Source of the DNA: Dermacentor variabilis
Lineage: Eukaryota; Arthropoda; Arachnida; Ixodida; Ixodidae
Direction of reading: 5' to 3'
Assembly: GCF_050947875.1 (NCBI RefSeq)
Contig: NC_134571.1
Location: forward strand, 228,852,024-228,916,023
Length of the DNA: 64,000 bases
A program made the position numbers and the translations under genes. Below, piece after piece: positions 33,996 through 45,833 of this stretch (position 1 is the first letter of the stretch; each line of letters starts with the position of its first letter). The notes beneath the pieces are model-generated. The model saw only the letters and a program-made list of their open reading frames with translations, searched no databases and was not told where the DNA came from.

Positions 33996-35203
33996 TGTTT
34001 CCATCTGATAAGATAGCGGGGCCTTTTTTTCTGCACTCTCAGCACACTCGGTCCCAATAGTGCCTCGATTTACCATTGAAAAGCAGTGACGAATATCTTG
34101 AATGAGGTGCAACTTTCATGATTTCTAAGAAATGAGGGTGTATTAAAATGTGAGTGCCTCGAAATTTGTGGAGTTCCAAAATAGAGGAATTCCTCTGCAA
34201 GACTGCCACATTTGCCGCGCTCATAAAGCAAGAAAATCTGTATGGTAATAAAAGACACCCTGTACGTATACAGTGTGCATTGTAGCATTTCATGCAACCA
34301 ATATTCAAGCACCTTCTGTCTACAAAGAATTCATAAAGCAAATTTATGGACTAAGACTGGAATCAGTTTCGAGCACTGGAAATGCGAACAGTGTTACCAA
34401 CACTGGTCACATGTCAGGCATTGTGTTGCTGCTCCCTGCATAGGGCCTATGAATGAAAACCACCTTCAACATCGCACAGTAAGCTGCCAATTGATATGTG
34501 TAGGAAAACTTACAGTTCTTCAAATGCAATTATGACCTAGACATTCGAGAGCTGTTCTATTAATGTACTTGTAGTGAGCAAGTCCTCCAAACTTGAACAT
34601 CAACTCTGAAGCCATAATGCCATTAGTATCTTAACTACACATTTTTTAACGCAGAAAGAAAACATTCACAATCTACAATGCCACCATGGGCATGACAGCC
34701 ATATAATATTGCACTGCATGCACAAAGGATTGCACAATCTCACACAAAAGATTGGTCTCTCCCGCAGTCTTTGAGGCCCCTTTTATAATGCCTCACCTAT
34801 GATGCCGTGACATGATACCAAACCATGATGACGTAACCTATGATCGTGAGTTACTCTTGAATGAAAGCTTGTGCACACATGCATACCCCTGCGTTGTAAC
34901 TCTGGAGTGCACTTAAAATATGCACACTGTGAAAGGAAGAAAAATAAGGCCAGCAGCAATAACCAGGCAGCACAGTGTTATTTGCACCTTCTCGGCTGTT
35001 GTCGAGTTAAGTCACCTTTGCCGCAGCACAGTCTTGTTATGCGGAAAGCATAATTATCATTATGCAGTGAAGCATATCTGTAATTGAAGGGGACACTGTC
35101 ATTGGGGGCCCCTGCTGGTGCTTATGGTTACCCGACACTATCAGCTTAAGTACCCGCACTGTGATCTTCAACAAAACTTGGTGCTGGGCTAGTTGGTGAT
35201 GCA

Positions 35204-35346
35204 TTCTTTAAAATTGATGGTAGCGCTAAAAAGGACGGACGCACGATGAAAAGACGACACGACGACAAGGAGACGCTTTTTCTCGTCGTCGTGTCGTCTT
35301 TTCATCGTGTGTCCGTCCTTTTTAGCGCTACAATCAGTTTTAAAGA
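35204..35346. repeat. 143-bp inverted repeat (hairpin) with about 15-bp loop
   Basis: Arms of about 64 bp: the left arm contains TAGCGCTAAAAAGGACGGAC and GATGAAAAGACGACACGACG; the right arm, from 35283 to 35346, is its reverse complement with a few mismatches. The loop is around AAGGAGACGCTTTTTCT. The outer parts, CTTTAAAA and TTTTAAAG, also pair. A transcript would fold into a long hairpin. I associate the phrase AGCGCTAAAAAGGACG with repetitive DNA in ticks but cannot name a family. Confidence 0.88.
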
Positions 35347-37649
35347 ACACTGTGATCTCTTCATGCATTTGGACAACACCAATCGCCATGTGAAAACGTC
35401 TGTGTCTCACTCACTGAGTAGGAAGTGTTCAATTGGTGCCCCCGCTTCACCAAGCAGACGACCGCTGACGAAAGCATGGCGAAAACGAATAATGATAACT
35501 CAAGCAATCATTCAGAAAGCGAGATGCTTGTTTGATCTGGCCCTTGGATTTAGAGAAAGCAAGGATAATTTCAACACTCAGGAATCCAGGTATGCGTTCA
35601 ACAACAAAAGCTTCTGAAGAGGAAACTTCCACATCAGCACTGTGGACACTCATGAGCTCATCAACCAACAGGAATTTTCACTCGTGGCAGACATTCTCAC
35701 CACCACAATCGTAGGTTCAAATATGATGACATTTTGGGCCAAAAAGAAGATCCCTTTGAGCGATGCTGTAAGCATGGTGCCCCCTGTTGGCTCGGCTTGC
35801 GAAGAGCCACCTGCTAATACCAAACACTCTAAGCAGCTCTTTTCTATGGTGACATGCAGTAGGGTGGCACTGCTCTTCGAACATGTCGAGCTGTTGTCCT
35901 TGCTTCATGAAACATTCAATAACTACAGTTATGATATTGTCACACAAAAGCGTTGTATTAGAGAATTTTTGTTAACCACGAAGCATCATATCTCTGTACA
36001 TTATTTGGTATGCAGTAAACTATTTTGCACCTCTGGTTGGTGAAAAGAATGCACTTTTGCAATACCAATAGTATTCATATTCGAAAAATATTTGCTTCGC
36101 ACTTAGGTTTCATTATTCAAATTCGCTTTGAAATCGAAAAATTTATATTTCCGCACCCATAATTTTTACTAAAACTTCAAATACCTGAAGCATAAGTTAT
36201 TTGAGATCATAACTTCAGGAATAGCAACAGTATGCCACCAAAGAGTCAACACAGTTGAAGTTTGTAAAAATTGTTTCACAATTGTTCCTTAATGTGCATT
36301 CATTAAAACCATCTTCAGCCTCAATAATTGACTAAACTAAGCTTCGATAACAGCTGCATGCTTGGTTCGAAAGGTGCATGTTCCGGCCACTCTAGGGTAG
36401 CAGTGTAGGAGAAAAAATATCCGTTACTTAGGAATGCCACTTGGTGACCTTGTGTACAGAAATCCCGGCTGGACTTTGTCATCTGAAGCTGCTGTACAAT
36501 CGCTATCACTAACTTTTTGTTTGGTGTTCTCGATGGCATCCGCGTGCTTGAGAAGCTCGACCTCAATGACGTCTGACCACTGGCAGCACTTATGTCTCTT
36601 TATCACAGAAGAAAATTGCCTACGAGCTCTTATTTCACCAAAAACACAGACTTTTGCCACATTCAAGAAAGTGGCACTCTGCAAGTCAGCATGTCTGGCA
36701 TGCACTTTCATCTCCTGCGTCAGAATGGAGTTACTATCCCAGATTAATGTGCTATAGCCATGACAGAGAGGTTGGTGAAGAAGTTACGTGCCCAGACAGA
36801 TAGAATGATAATATTAATGTCTATTGCAATTCAAAGTCATCTATTCGAGCACCTTGCATCACCAGGAAAATCATAATGGTTTCCTTTTCTTTCATATAAT
36901 ATGGGCGGTAACACCCCGTTAAATGGTCCCTATGATGATTTTTGTCAACCCTCAGCAAATCTCTCACAGGAAACTTGTTACAGTCTTGATAAGTGTTGTC
37001 AGATTAATTTTCAGTGTGTTCTTGATCAACACTGTGGGGATCGTAATTTCAATTCATGTGCAGCACTCACACAGTGTGCACTCTTTGCAGACATCTGTAA
37101 CTACTGGCAGTTCACCAGCATACTTGAGGGGAGAAAAATGTGCACGGCCACACTAACCACATCACAGCATGTGCATGCATCAGATGACATTGCGGAACCT
37201 AATTCTATATTCGTCCCACGGGTACCAGAGTAGTCATTATGGCAACCACTTAATCCACATAGCTTAGCGCTGGGCAACTGCTATATTTATGAAGCAGCAC
37301 ACTGCATTCAAAGCCACGCACTGCCACACTTCTCTGGCGAAATCGGTGCTCGTATACACGAGGGCTGGATCATTTCAAACCACAGTTACATTGGAACTCT
37401 CTCCACTCTCGTAGGGTGCATTTTCTGTGTAGTCACTGCCACTGCAAGAATAATCTTCTTCCAAATGCACAAACAGAAAATTGCAGCACTGTGCTCTGCA
37501 GTGCTTGGTGCGCAGGCAAAACAGCATGTCCCTTCTCCCATCTACAATTCTGAAATCCGCCAATAACGAAGATGGCGTAGAGTGGCATCCCTACAGGCAG
37601 CACACACCACCTATATGCCCTTACTTAGATTGCTACACACGCTGAAGGT

Positions 37650-37650
<1 letters not shown>
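35347..37650. other. no recognised gene; several unassigned frames
   Basis: Open frames of 70-135 codons occur on both strands (35642-36043 and 36901-37233 plus; 36424-36711, 35717-35947 and 35447-35668 minus). The three minus-strand frames lie in series and have moderately gene-like composition, so remnants of one minus-strand gene or element are possible. I recognise no domain in any of them. Confidence 0.3.
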
Positions 37651-37652
<2 letters not shown>

Positions 37653-37696
<44 letters not shown>

Positions 37697-37697
37697 G
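37653..37697. repeat. (ATC)n microsatellite, 3' tail of the RTE element
   Basis: About fifteen CAT/ATC triplets on the plus strand; on the minus strand this is the (GAT/TGA)n tail that ends RTE-clade LINEs, a few bases past the ORF stop. Confidence 0.9.
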
Positions 37698-37702
37698 CCT
37701 AG

Positions 37703-40682
37703 TTACGCCCACTGCAGGGCAAAGGCCTCTCCCATACTTCTCCAACTACCCCGGTCATGTACTAATTGTGGCCATGTTGTCCCTGCAAACGTCTTAATTT
37801 CATCCGCCCACCTAACTTTCTGCCGCCCCCTGCTACGCTTTCCTTCCCTTGGAATCCAGTCCGTAACCCTTAATGACCATCGGTTATCTTCCCTCCTCAT
37901 TACATGTCCTGCCCATGCCCATTTCTTTTTCTTGATTTCAACTAAGATGTCGTTTACCCGCGTTTGTTGCCTCACCCAATCTGCTCTTTTCTTATCCCTT
38001 AACGTTACACCCATCATTCTTCTTTCCATAGCTCGTTGCGTCGTCCTCAATTACAGCAGAACCCTTTTCGTAAGCCTCCAGGTTTCTGCCCCATATGTGA
38101 GTACTGGTAACACACAGCTGTTATACACTTTCCTTTTGAGGGATAGTGGCAACCTGCTGTTCATGATTTGAGAATGCCTGCCAAACGCACCCCAGCCCAT
38201 TCTTATTCTTCTGGTTATTTCAGTCTTATGATCCGGATCCGTGGTCACTACCTGCCCTAAGTAGATGTATTCCCTTACCCCTTCCAGTGCTTCGCTACCT
38301 ATCGTAAACTGCTGTTCTCTTCCGAGCCTGTTAAACAATACTTTAGTTTTCTGCAGATTAATTTTCAGACCCACCCTTCTGCTTTGCCTCTCCAGGTCAG
38401 TGAGCATGCATTGCAATTGGTCTCCTGAGTTACTAAGCAAGGCAATATCATCAGCGAATCGCAAGTTGCTAAGGTATTCTCCATCAACCTTTATCCCCAA
38501 TTCTTCCCACTCCAGGCCTCTGAATACCTCCTGTAAACATGCTGTGAATAGCATTGGAGATATCGTATCTCCCTGTCTGACGCCTTTCTTTATAGGGATT
38601 TTGTTACTTTCTTTGTGGAGGACTACGGTGGCTGTGGAGCCGCTATAGGTATCTTCCAGTATTTTTAAATATGGCTCATCTACACCCTGATTCTGTAATG
38701 CCTCCATGACTGCTGAGGTTTCGACTGAATCAAACGCTTTCTCGTAATCAATGAAAGCTATATATAAGGGTTGGTTATATTCTGCACATTTCTCTATCAC
38801 TTGATTGACATTGTGAATATGGTCTATTGTTGAGTAGCCTTTACGGAATCCTGCCTGGTCCTTTGGTTGACAGAAGTCTAAGGTATTCCTGATTCTATTT
38901 GCGATTACCTTAGTAAATACTTTGTAGGCAACGGACAGTAAGCTGATCGGTCTATAATTTTTCAAGTCTTTGGCGTCCCCTTTCTTATGGATTAGGATTA
39001 TGTTAGCGTTCGCCCAAGATTCCAGTACGCTCGAGGTTATGAGGCATTGCATATACAGGGTGGCCAGTTTCACTAGAACAATCTGACCACCATCCTTCAA
39101 CAAATCTGCTGTTACCTGATCCTCCCCAGCTGCCTTCCCCCTTTGCATAGCTCCTAAGGCTTTCTTTACTTCTTCTGGCGTTACCTGTGGGATTTCGAAT
39201 TCCTCTAGGCTATTCTCTCTTCCACTATCGTCGCGGGTGCCACTGGTACTGTATAAATCTCTATAGAACTCCTCAGCCACTTGAACTATCTCATCCATAT
39301 TAGTAACGATATTGCCGGCTTTGTCTCTTAACGCACACATCTGATTCTTGCCTATTCCTAGTTTCTTCTTCACTGTTTTTAGGCTTCCTCCGTTCCTGAG
39401 GGCATTTTCAATTCTATCCATATTATAGTTTCTGATGTCCGCTGTCTTACGCTTGTTGATTAACTTAGAAATTTCTGCCAGTTCTATTCTAGCTGTAGGG
39501 TTAGAGGCTTTCATACATTGGCGTTTCTTGATCAGATCTTTCGTCTCCTGCGATAGCTTACTGGTTTCCTGTATAACGGCGTTACCAACGACTTCTATTG
39601 CGCACTCCTTAATGATGCCCATGAGATTGTCGTTCATTGCTGCAACACTAAGGTCCTCTTCCTGAGTTAAAGCCGAGTACCTGTTCTGTAGCTTGATCCG
39701 GAATTCCTCTAGTTTCCCTCTTACCGCTAACTCATTGATTGGCTTCTTGTGTACCAGTTTCTTCCGTTCCCTCCTCCAGTCTAGGCTAATTCGAGTTCTT
39801 ACCATCCTATGGTCACTGCAGCGTACCTTGCCGAGCACGTCTACATCTTGTATGATGCCAGGGTTCGCGCAGAGTATGAAGTCGATTTCATTTCTAGTCG
39901 CACCATTCGGGCTCCTCCACGTCCACTTTCGACTAACCCGCTTGCGGAAAAAGGTGTTCATTATCCGCATATTATTCTGTTCTGCAAACTCTACTAATAA
40001 TTCTCCTCTGCTATTCCTAGAGCCTATGCCATATTCCCCCACTGACTTGTCTCCAGCCTGCTTCTTGCCTACCCTGGCATTGAAGTCGCCCATCAGTATA
40101 GTGTATTTTGTTTTGACTTTACCCATCGCCGATTCCACGTCTTCATAAAAGCTTTCGACTTCCTGGTCATCATGACTGCATGTAGGGGCATAGACATGTA
40201 CCACCTTCAATTTGTACCTCTTATTAAGTTTCACAACAAGACCTGCCACCCTCTCGTTAATGCTATAGAATTCCTGTATGTTACCAGCTATTTCCTTATT
40301 AATCAGGAATCCGACTCCTAGTTCTCGTCTCTCTGCTAAGCCCCGGTAACACAGTACATGCCCGCTTTTTAGCACTGTATATGCTTCTTTTGTGCCCCCT
40401 AACTTCACCGAGTCATATTATATCCCATTTACTGCCCTCTAATTCCTCCAGTAGCACTGCTAGACTCGCCTAAAGAGATAACGTTCTAGCGTTAAACGTT
40501 GCCAGGTTCAGATTCCAATGGCAGCCTGTCCGGAGCCAGGTATTCTTAGCACCCTCTGCAGCGTCACAGATCTGACCGCCGCCGTGGTCAGTTGCTTCGC
40601 GGCTGCTGGGGACTGAGGGCCGTGGTTTGATTGTTGTATTCATATAGGAGGTTGTGGCCAAGTACTGCACCAGGGTGGCCAA
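37703..40682 (-). pseudogene. RTE endonuclease-reverse transcriptase ORF with few lesions
   Basis: The first piece (40470-40682) ends NLATFNARTLSL, the endonuclease motif I region. A stop follows at 40470, and a frame change near 40410 leads into the main 785-codon frame (38051-40408). This has KVVHVYAPT, MGDFNARVGKK, EIDFILC and CSDHRMV (endonuclease), then AAGEDQVTADLL, KNYRPISLLSVAYKVF, AGFRKGYSTIDHI, IAFIDYEKAFDSV, KKGVRQGDTISPMLF, RFADDIALLSN (intact FADD) and YLGQVV. After LTYGAETWRLTKR a TAA at about 38051 breaks the same frame, which then continues to 37703 with the RTE C-terminal region (KKWAWAGHVMRR, DRGSWRSMGEAF). APE-type endonuclease plus RT with this C-terminus defines RTE. One or two edits from open; not obviously functional. 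Confidence 0.85.
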
Positions 40683-40800
40683 TCCTGCTCTGGTGAGAGA
40701 GTGCGTTACCGGTTCTGGTCACCGGGATCAGGCCGCACTCCAGGCCTGTTTGTGCAATTTTCTCAACACACGTTTTTTTTTGTATTTTCCGGTGGAGAAT

Positions 40801-40872
40801 TGCGCGGCACCGGGATTTGAATCACGGTCCTCATGCACTGGAGACGGATACTCTACCGTCCCCGCAGGAGTT
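40801..40872 (-). repeat. tRNA-like segment next to the RTE 5' end
   Basis: On the minus strand GTGATTCAAATCCCGG resembles an RNA polymerase III B box, preceded by GGTAGAGTATCCG. The segment continues, beyond the SINE insertion, to about 41160 (CCTGCGGG, then GTACAACTCC on the minus strand). It is either a second tRNA-derived SINE or part of the RTE 5' UTR acting as an internal promoter. The left copy of the SINE's target duplication is at its end (40861-40872). Confidence 0.45.
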
Positions 40873-41112
40873 AAATTAAAAATTGGATTATGGGGTTTTG
40901 CGTGACAAAACCACTTTCCGATTATGCACGCCGTAGTGGAGGACTCCGAAAATTTCGACCACCTGGGGTTCTTTAACCTGCACCAAAGTCTAAGTACACG
41001 GGTGTTTTCGCATTTCGCCCCCATCGAAATGCGGCCGCCGTGGCCGGGGTCCGACCCCGCGACCTCGTGCTCAGCAGTCTAACACCATAACCACTGAGCA
41101 ACCACGGCGGGT
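40873..41112 (-). mobile_element. tRNA-derived SINE, Ruka-like, with 12-bp target duplication
   Basis: Read on the minus strand it starts ACCCGCCGTGGTTGCTCAGT (A-box region of a tRNA head), has a weak B box around GGTCGGACCCC, then CGGCCGCATTTCGATGGGGG and a body ending with CCAATTTTTAATTT. I recognise this as the tRNA-derived SINE described from ixodid ticks as Ruka. It is about 240 bp, flanked by CCCGCAGGAGTT at 40861-40872 and 41113-41124. It depends on a LINE's machinery in trans. It lies inside the tRNA-like segment upstream of the RTE element. Confidence 0.85.
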
Positions 41113-41605
41113 CCCGCAGGAGTTGTACGCCTCATTTAACCTACAGTGGTGCCCTATTTGATCAGTCAAGGTGGGCCAATCTGAGCTCGGTTATACCGCA
41201 TGGATGGCACTCGGCTAGAGAACCTGGTATTTATGACCTGCACATGTGTGGCCACACATAATTGAGGATATATAATTTTTTAGGAGGGTTTCCGTGCAGT
41301 GATAAAATGAAGGAAAAGACATTAAAAAGAAAGAAAGATAAAAAAGGGGCAAAATAAAGGAACATAACTTATAATTTGAACTCGTGATCCTTCAATGTTG
41401 CCCGGAAAGGTAGCTCAGTCGGTTGGTTCGTCAAGCCAGCGGTAACTTTCAAGCGCCATAGCTCCTGCTCCGAGCCTCATAGTTATGTGGAAAGGTACTG
41501 ACGTTGTCCGCGACAGTCTATTTCTGAGTGGTTGGAAGGCATAATTTCTTGGAAAAATGGCCGCCAGAGGAGCAGCGTGAACTCGAGCGGCCTTAGAGAC
41601 TAGGA

Positions 41606-42660
41606 AAACTGCCTTAAAATATTTAGACTTGAGGGGAAGCTTCGTTAACAAACTATAACACGGCAATCAGCACTCGAATACGACGAGAGAAATTATTGAG
41701 ACGTGGAAAATTCTCTTGAAATCAATCTGGTTTGCGAAGCAAATGTTTGTATGTATTGAATCTCTTAAAAGATGAGGGGGGAAATATGCACTCACCGAGA
41801 GGGCATCGTCAGCACGAGACCACCACCAGGCACCTTACGGAGATGTGGAGAGCTTCGCGGCCGGAACGAAGCCTCCCCTCTCCGCCGGCCAAGCGTGGAA
41901 AACGCGCTTTCCGATCGCTCAAGGTTGCGCACGCAGTGTAGCTCTAGCGTCTAGGAAAAGCTTAAACAGGTGCGAGGGCGGCACGCATAGCGTGGGAAGC
42001 TAGCCGCCGGAATAGCCATCTCAAGTACTGCTGCTGGCGAGGGCGAAATACCTTCGTGTAATTATAATAACCCTAATAGGACTTCTTTCAAAGAAAAAAA
42101 AAGAAAAAAAAAAGGAAACGGCTCAGAAGGCTATACTTCGAGAGCTATGACTGATGCTTTTCTATATATATGTATTCATCTCATCTATGGGATCGCATGC
42201 GCGCGCTGTTGCTTTGTCCCGGCGTGTAGTAGTTAAGAGAGCCAGTTTAAGGGTGGAGAAGAAGGAAGGAGAGGAAAGCAATATTTCAGCGCCGTGGTTT
42301 TAAAGCGCAACCGTGGTAGGGAAACGGAAGGTGATATAAGCATGCGTGTCCATGATACGCACACGACAAACTGCCTTACAATATTTAGACTTGAGGGGAA
42401 GCTTCGTTAACAAACTATAACACGGCAATCAGCACTCGAATATAATTATAACCCTAATAATAATTGTAAATATTCATCTCATCTATAGGATCTAAAGCGC
42501 GCGCTGTTTCTTTGTCTCTGCGTGTAGTAGTTAAGAGAGCCAGTTTAAGGGCGGAGAAGAGGGAAGGAAAGGAAAGTCTCTGAAGCAAACTTGCAGCGCC
42601 GTGGTTTTAAAGCGCAACCGTGGTAGAGAAACGGAAAGGCGATAACGTTATCGCACTTGC
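41606..42660. repeat. tandem duplication with a large internal deletion in copy 2
   Basis: A block starting AAACTGCCTTA and containing TTTAGACTTGAGGGGAAGCT occurs at 41606-41684 and again at 42368-42444. A second block, containing GTGTAGTAGTTAAGAGAGCC and AGCGCCGTGGTTTTAAAGCG, occurs at about 42186-42335 and again at about 42484-42640. The offsets are 762 bp and 298 bp, so copy 2 lacks about 464 bp between the blocks. Both copies are otherwise close in sequence. Confidence 0.88.
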
Positions 42661-44312
42661 ATTGCGGTGTGGTATGATAGCGGCTATTCTGAATGTGCTG
42701 CCGCTGCCCTTTGTCATGTAAGTGTTGCAGGGTGTTGCCGTCAAGAAAACGACGTTCTGTGATTAGTTTGGGTTGTGCGATCTGTTTGTGTAGTTTAATT
42801 TGGAAATCAGTAGTGTTTTCAATTGGAGGGCGCGGAGTGGAGGGCACTAATCAGCTCTTCAAGTTCATTGTCATGTTATGTGAGGCGCCTTTTCACTGAC
42901 GCTGTAATTAAGGCGTTAAGGGCAGTATAAGGACGAAAGTTAGAGGGACGAAATCGTGCCTGTGTGTCCCTAGCGTCGGGGTCGGCCGCTATGCGTGATC
43001 CTAACAAGAAAGCATTTTGCAGAATGCGAAGAAAGGCGGCAAAATTTGTCTGTGCGCACCTTGCCGATCTCCGCAATAGAGCCATCATCGTGGTATTTTA
43101 GTCTCCCGTTTAGCAAGACTGTTGCAGACAAGGGAACTGGTTCAAACAGGCTTTTTTTTAATTATTCACTACTAGTGCGGTATCCCAAAAGTTAGGTCAA
43201 GTGCTCGCCCTACTTTCTTCCCTCGCGCTACAGCGCACTGACAGAATTTTGCGTGCACCATACCATGCTTTTATCGTTTGCGCTTCAGGTTCTCGATTGT
43301 GTTTTCGCCCCTTTACCCACGTGATGGATATTTCATGGTATTACCGGGTACCACATGTGTCCATATATTGTGTCCAATATATGAAACGGCCAAATTCGAT
43401 TTTATTTGACGCCTCAAATGGTAGTAATGTATTGAGTCCCTCGTAGCTTTGTGCTTGTTATCAATTTTACTATTTGGCGAATGGATACAGCATGTACGCT
43501 GCATATCTCGCTTGTGCATACTGCATACGTGAGTCGAGTATGCCCTTGGTATAAAATAACTTGTATGCTTTAGGTAGTACGATTGTTTGCAGTTTGGGAC
43601 ATGTGTCGGAATGTACGCTGTGCGCCCTTCGCGCTTTACGGCGGCCTGCCGAGTACGTGCGGGTGCCATGTGTGCGCATGGAGTTCGCGAAGCGCTCTCG
43701 CAGTTTTTTTTTATATATATATACTTGTGTTCTGTTCGCGCGCTTCGCACAACAGGGCATGTCGCAGTTCTTTGTCCTTGTGCAACACATTTTCCTAGCG
43801 TACGTCTGTGCATTATTTGGTACCGGTTTCACACGGGGCACTTTTAGCCGCTATCCAGTCCGTTACAAATCGAATTTCTCGGTCGTGATGGCTCCTCTGC
43901 GCAAGCTACGAGAGTGAGCCAGTCGCATCGATAATTTTGATCCGGATCGGGCTTGATCACGATCGAGAGTGGTCGTGTGACACCGGTTTTACACATGGCT
44001 CCCACATAGGGAACACTTTAAGTTCAATGCTACTGAGTGAAGAGCAAGTGCATATATATGCCAGTGGTGGTATGTGGGCAAGTGTTTCTGGTGAAGTCAA
44101 TACTTGTGCATTCAAAACATTTCAATTACCAGCGTAGTGCATCAATGTGTCTACTTCGACAAAATGGAGCACCAGTGCAGATATCTGAACATACCTGTCC
44201 AGGGCAGCAAGTGTGTCTACATTGAAACCACTACCAGCATGTGCGGCAGTTCTATTTCCAGCAGCGGGACTGCACAATAATCAGTAGGGTGTTCTCAAGC
44301 TGTTTATCTATG

Positions 44313-44443
44313 AAGCTCTGCCTGGACTGTGTGCCAAATATTTTTGGACGTGAAAGTAGGGGTGAATTGGTAAGCATCAGTGGAACTGTGCCTGGACTTT
44401 GTGGCAAATGTTTTTGGATGTGAAAGTGTGAGTGACCTGGCAA
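44313..44443. repeat. two diverged direct repeats of about 55 bp
   Basis: TGCCTGGACTGTGTGCCAAA and TGCCTGGACTTTGTGGCAAA each lead into a TTTTTGGA(C/T)GTGAAAGT block, about 69 bp apart. Function unknown. Confidence 0.75.
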
Positions 44444-45668
44444 AGAATTTGCTCTGGGCTACATGTGTTAAACCTTTTTCTCATTCAGAGTGCTTTTTTT
44501 TTACTTTAGAAGACTGGAGGTGTGCGCAAAGTGTGACATGTCAGTGTGCTAATTAATGTATTTGCTGGTTTGCAAATTATTCGTTGCAACTTTATTTTTG
44601 CCAGAGAGGTACAACTTTGCCTCTTGTAAAGGGCTTTTTAGATAAAACACTTACTATTTATTATGATCATTGCTTCCTTTGTTACACAAATGCAGCTTCC
44701 AGTGCATTCCAGTTTATTTCCATGTTTATCTAAGTTTCTAATTTGAGGCTTGCAGATTCATTTCTCACGTTCTGGAGTGGCAAGATGCAGCATTACTGTC
44801 TCATCGTTCGCTGTACTACAGTAGCGTTCACTTGTTACACTGAATCCCCCGTTTAAGTATTCTGTACTAATTTCACTTTATTGCTTTTTTGTTGTATGGT
44901 TATTTTTTCTCGCCATTACCTTCTTTGATATATCCTAAAGGCAATATTTCCAATTTTGCATTGTTACCATTTTTTTTATTTCTGTCACAGGATTGTTTTA
45001 TGATGGTATGCGGTGGTATTTCTTTTTGTGCTCTTTTCAAGCTTCTAGATGATTGGTAACATTGCTTGGAGGCAGTTACCATCCAATTCATACTCTTGCA
45101 TTTTTCAGTCTACTTCTTCCATTCGCTCCGATGTCACTTCTCCATAACTCTAGTCCATCTAATAGCACGCGCACTTTACTATGATAAATTAGACACTTTA
45201 GTACACTCCAGGTTTTTCTGTTCATTTTTGTATGTGTACTTGGAATATTGTTTATGTGCTAGTGAATGTTCACTTTCGAGTTCATTACGAATCCTTTCTG
45301 CGACTTTTGTCATTGTTGATGTACTTTTATTTCTATTTGCATTTCTCACACACTTTGTTCGAACCTTGCATAAGCATTACATTTTAATAAAGTGTTCTTG
45401 CTTTGTCACAATGTTCTCATTTCATGCACTTTTGGCATGAAGGGCTTGGTCTGGCCACCTGCCAAGACGTGGCCATTTGTTCTTTGCAGGACGTCATTCC
45501 CATTGTGGTTGTAAGCATCGTAGCTTACTAAACGCGGAATTAAGGATTTATTATTCCTAACAGGCTCATTTTCGCGCGATTTGGTAGAGGATGCGCCGGC
45601 CATGCGGGGAACAGTGCTTGGCACTGCGCCATGGCTCTTACAGTCAACACCGACGCTTCTACTCATCT

Positions 45669-45833
45669 GGGGCGCGATTGGAGATCGTTGTTCGAAACCT
45701 CCGATCAGTTTCACCTCACGCGATTGGCCTAGGCCGTGCCAACGGGTGCGGCTGACGACGTCTGCGCGGCATAGGCCAGTCGCGTGAGACGAAACTAAAC
45801 GTGTGTTTTGAACAACGATGTCTGATCGCGCCC
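45669..45833. mobile_element. 165-bp foldback MITE
   Basis: The left end GGGGCGCGATTGGAGATCGT and the right end (reverse complement GGGCGCGATCAGACATCGTT) begin inverted repeats. They continue through TTGTTC(G/A)AAAC, CAGTTTC and CTCACGCGATTGGCC, so nearly the whole element folds back on itself around a 20-30 bp centre. No coding capacity and no clear target duplication. I associate GGGGCGCGAT-type foldbacks with arthropod MITEs; superfamily not determined. Confidence 0.7.

Larger units (their letters stand above)
29441..35203. other. no recognised gene
   Basis: Long AT-rich stretch. The frames are short (for example 29567-29902 plus and 33756-34112 minus) and unrecognised. It includes a candidate DNA-transposon end at 30294 and a 15-nt G run at 33981-33995. 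I found no LTR pair or RT motif by eye. Confidence 0.45.
37653..40800 (-). mobile_element. near-complete RTE-clade LINE
   Basis: A minus-strand element with the short 3' UTR and triplet tail at 37653 and one long EN-RT reading frame up to about 40682. Its 5' side is joined to a tRNA-like segment (40801-41160) that a SINE has split. The 5' boundary is unsure: the element may extend to about 41160 if the tRNA-like segment belongs to it. Only a few lesions were seen, so it is a fairly young copy. A second, much older and truncated copy lies at 59650-60592. Confidence 0.85.
41125..45668. other. no recognised gene; low-complexity and duplicated DNA
   Basis: Contains the tandem duplication at 41606-42660 and a small direct repeat near 44313-44443, and otherwise short frames. 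An A-box-like GGTAGCTCAGTCGG lies at about 41409 without a convincing tRNA fold. GC rises around 43540-43900, with a TATATATATA stretch near 43710. Confidence 0.45.

Noticed and set aside
36901..37233. Cys-rich 110-codon frame as a secreted tick peptide
   Set aside because: It has several cysteines but no signal peptide, and no known tick salivary motif; overlapping alternative frames are equally open.
37653..37697. Independent trinucleotide microsatellite
   Set aside because: It is explained as the normal triplet tail of the adjacent RTE LINE.
39693..40148. Plus-strand 151-codon frame in the RTE element
   Set aside because: Antisense to the RTE endonuclease region, with hydrophobic runs typical of antisense coding frames.
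41405..41475. A-box-like GGTAGCTCAGTCGG suggesting a tRNA gene
   Set aside because: The nearby GGTTCGTCAAGCC is too close to act as a B box in a tRNA and no acceptor stem or cloverleaf can be drawn. At best a fragment of a tRNA-derived repeat.
43313..43813. 166-codon minus-strand frame rich in His/Arg/Tyr
   Set aside because: Overlaps several other long frames on both strands in a stop-poor GC-rich stretch; composition is unlike a protein and no domain is visible.
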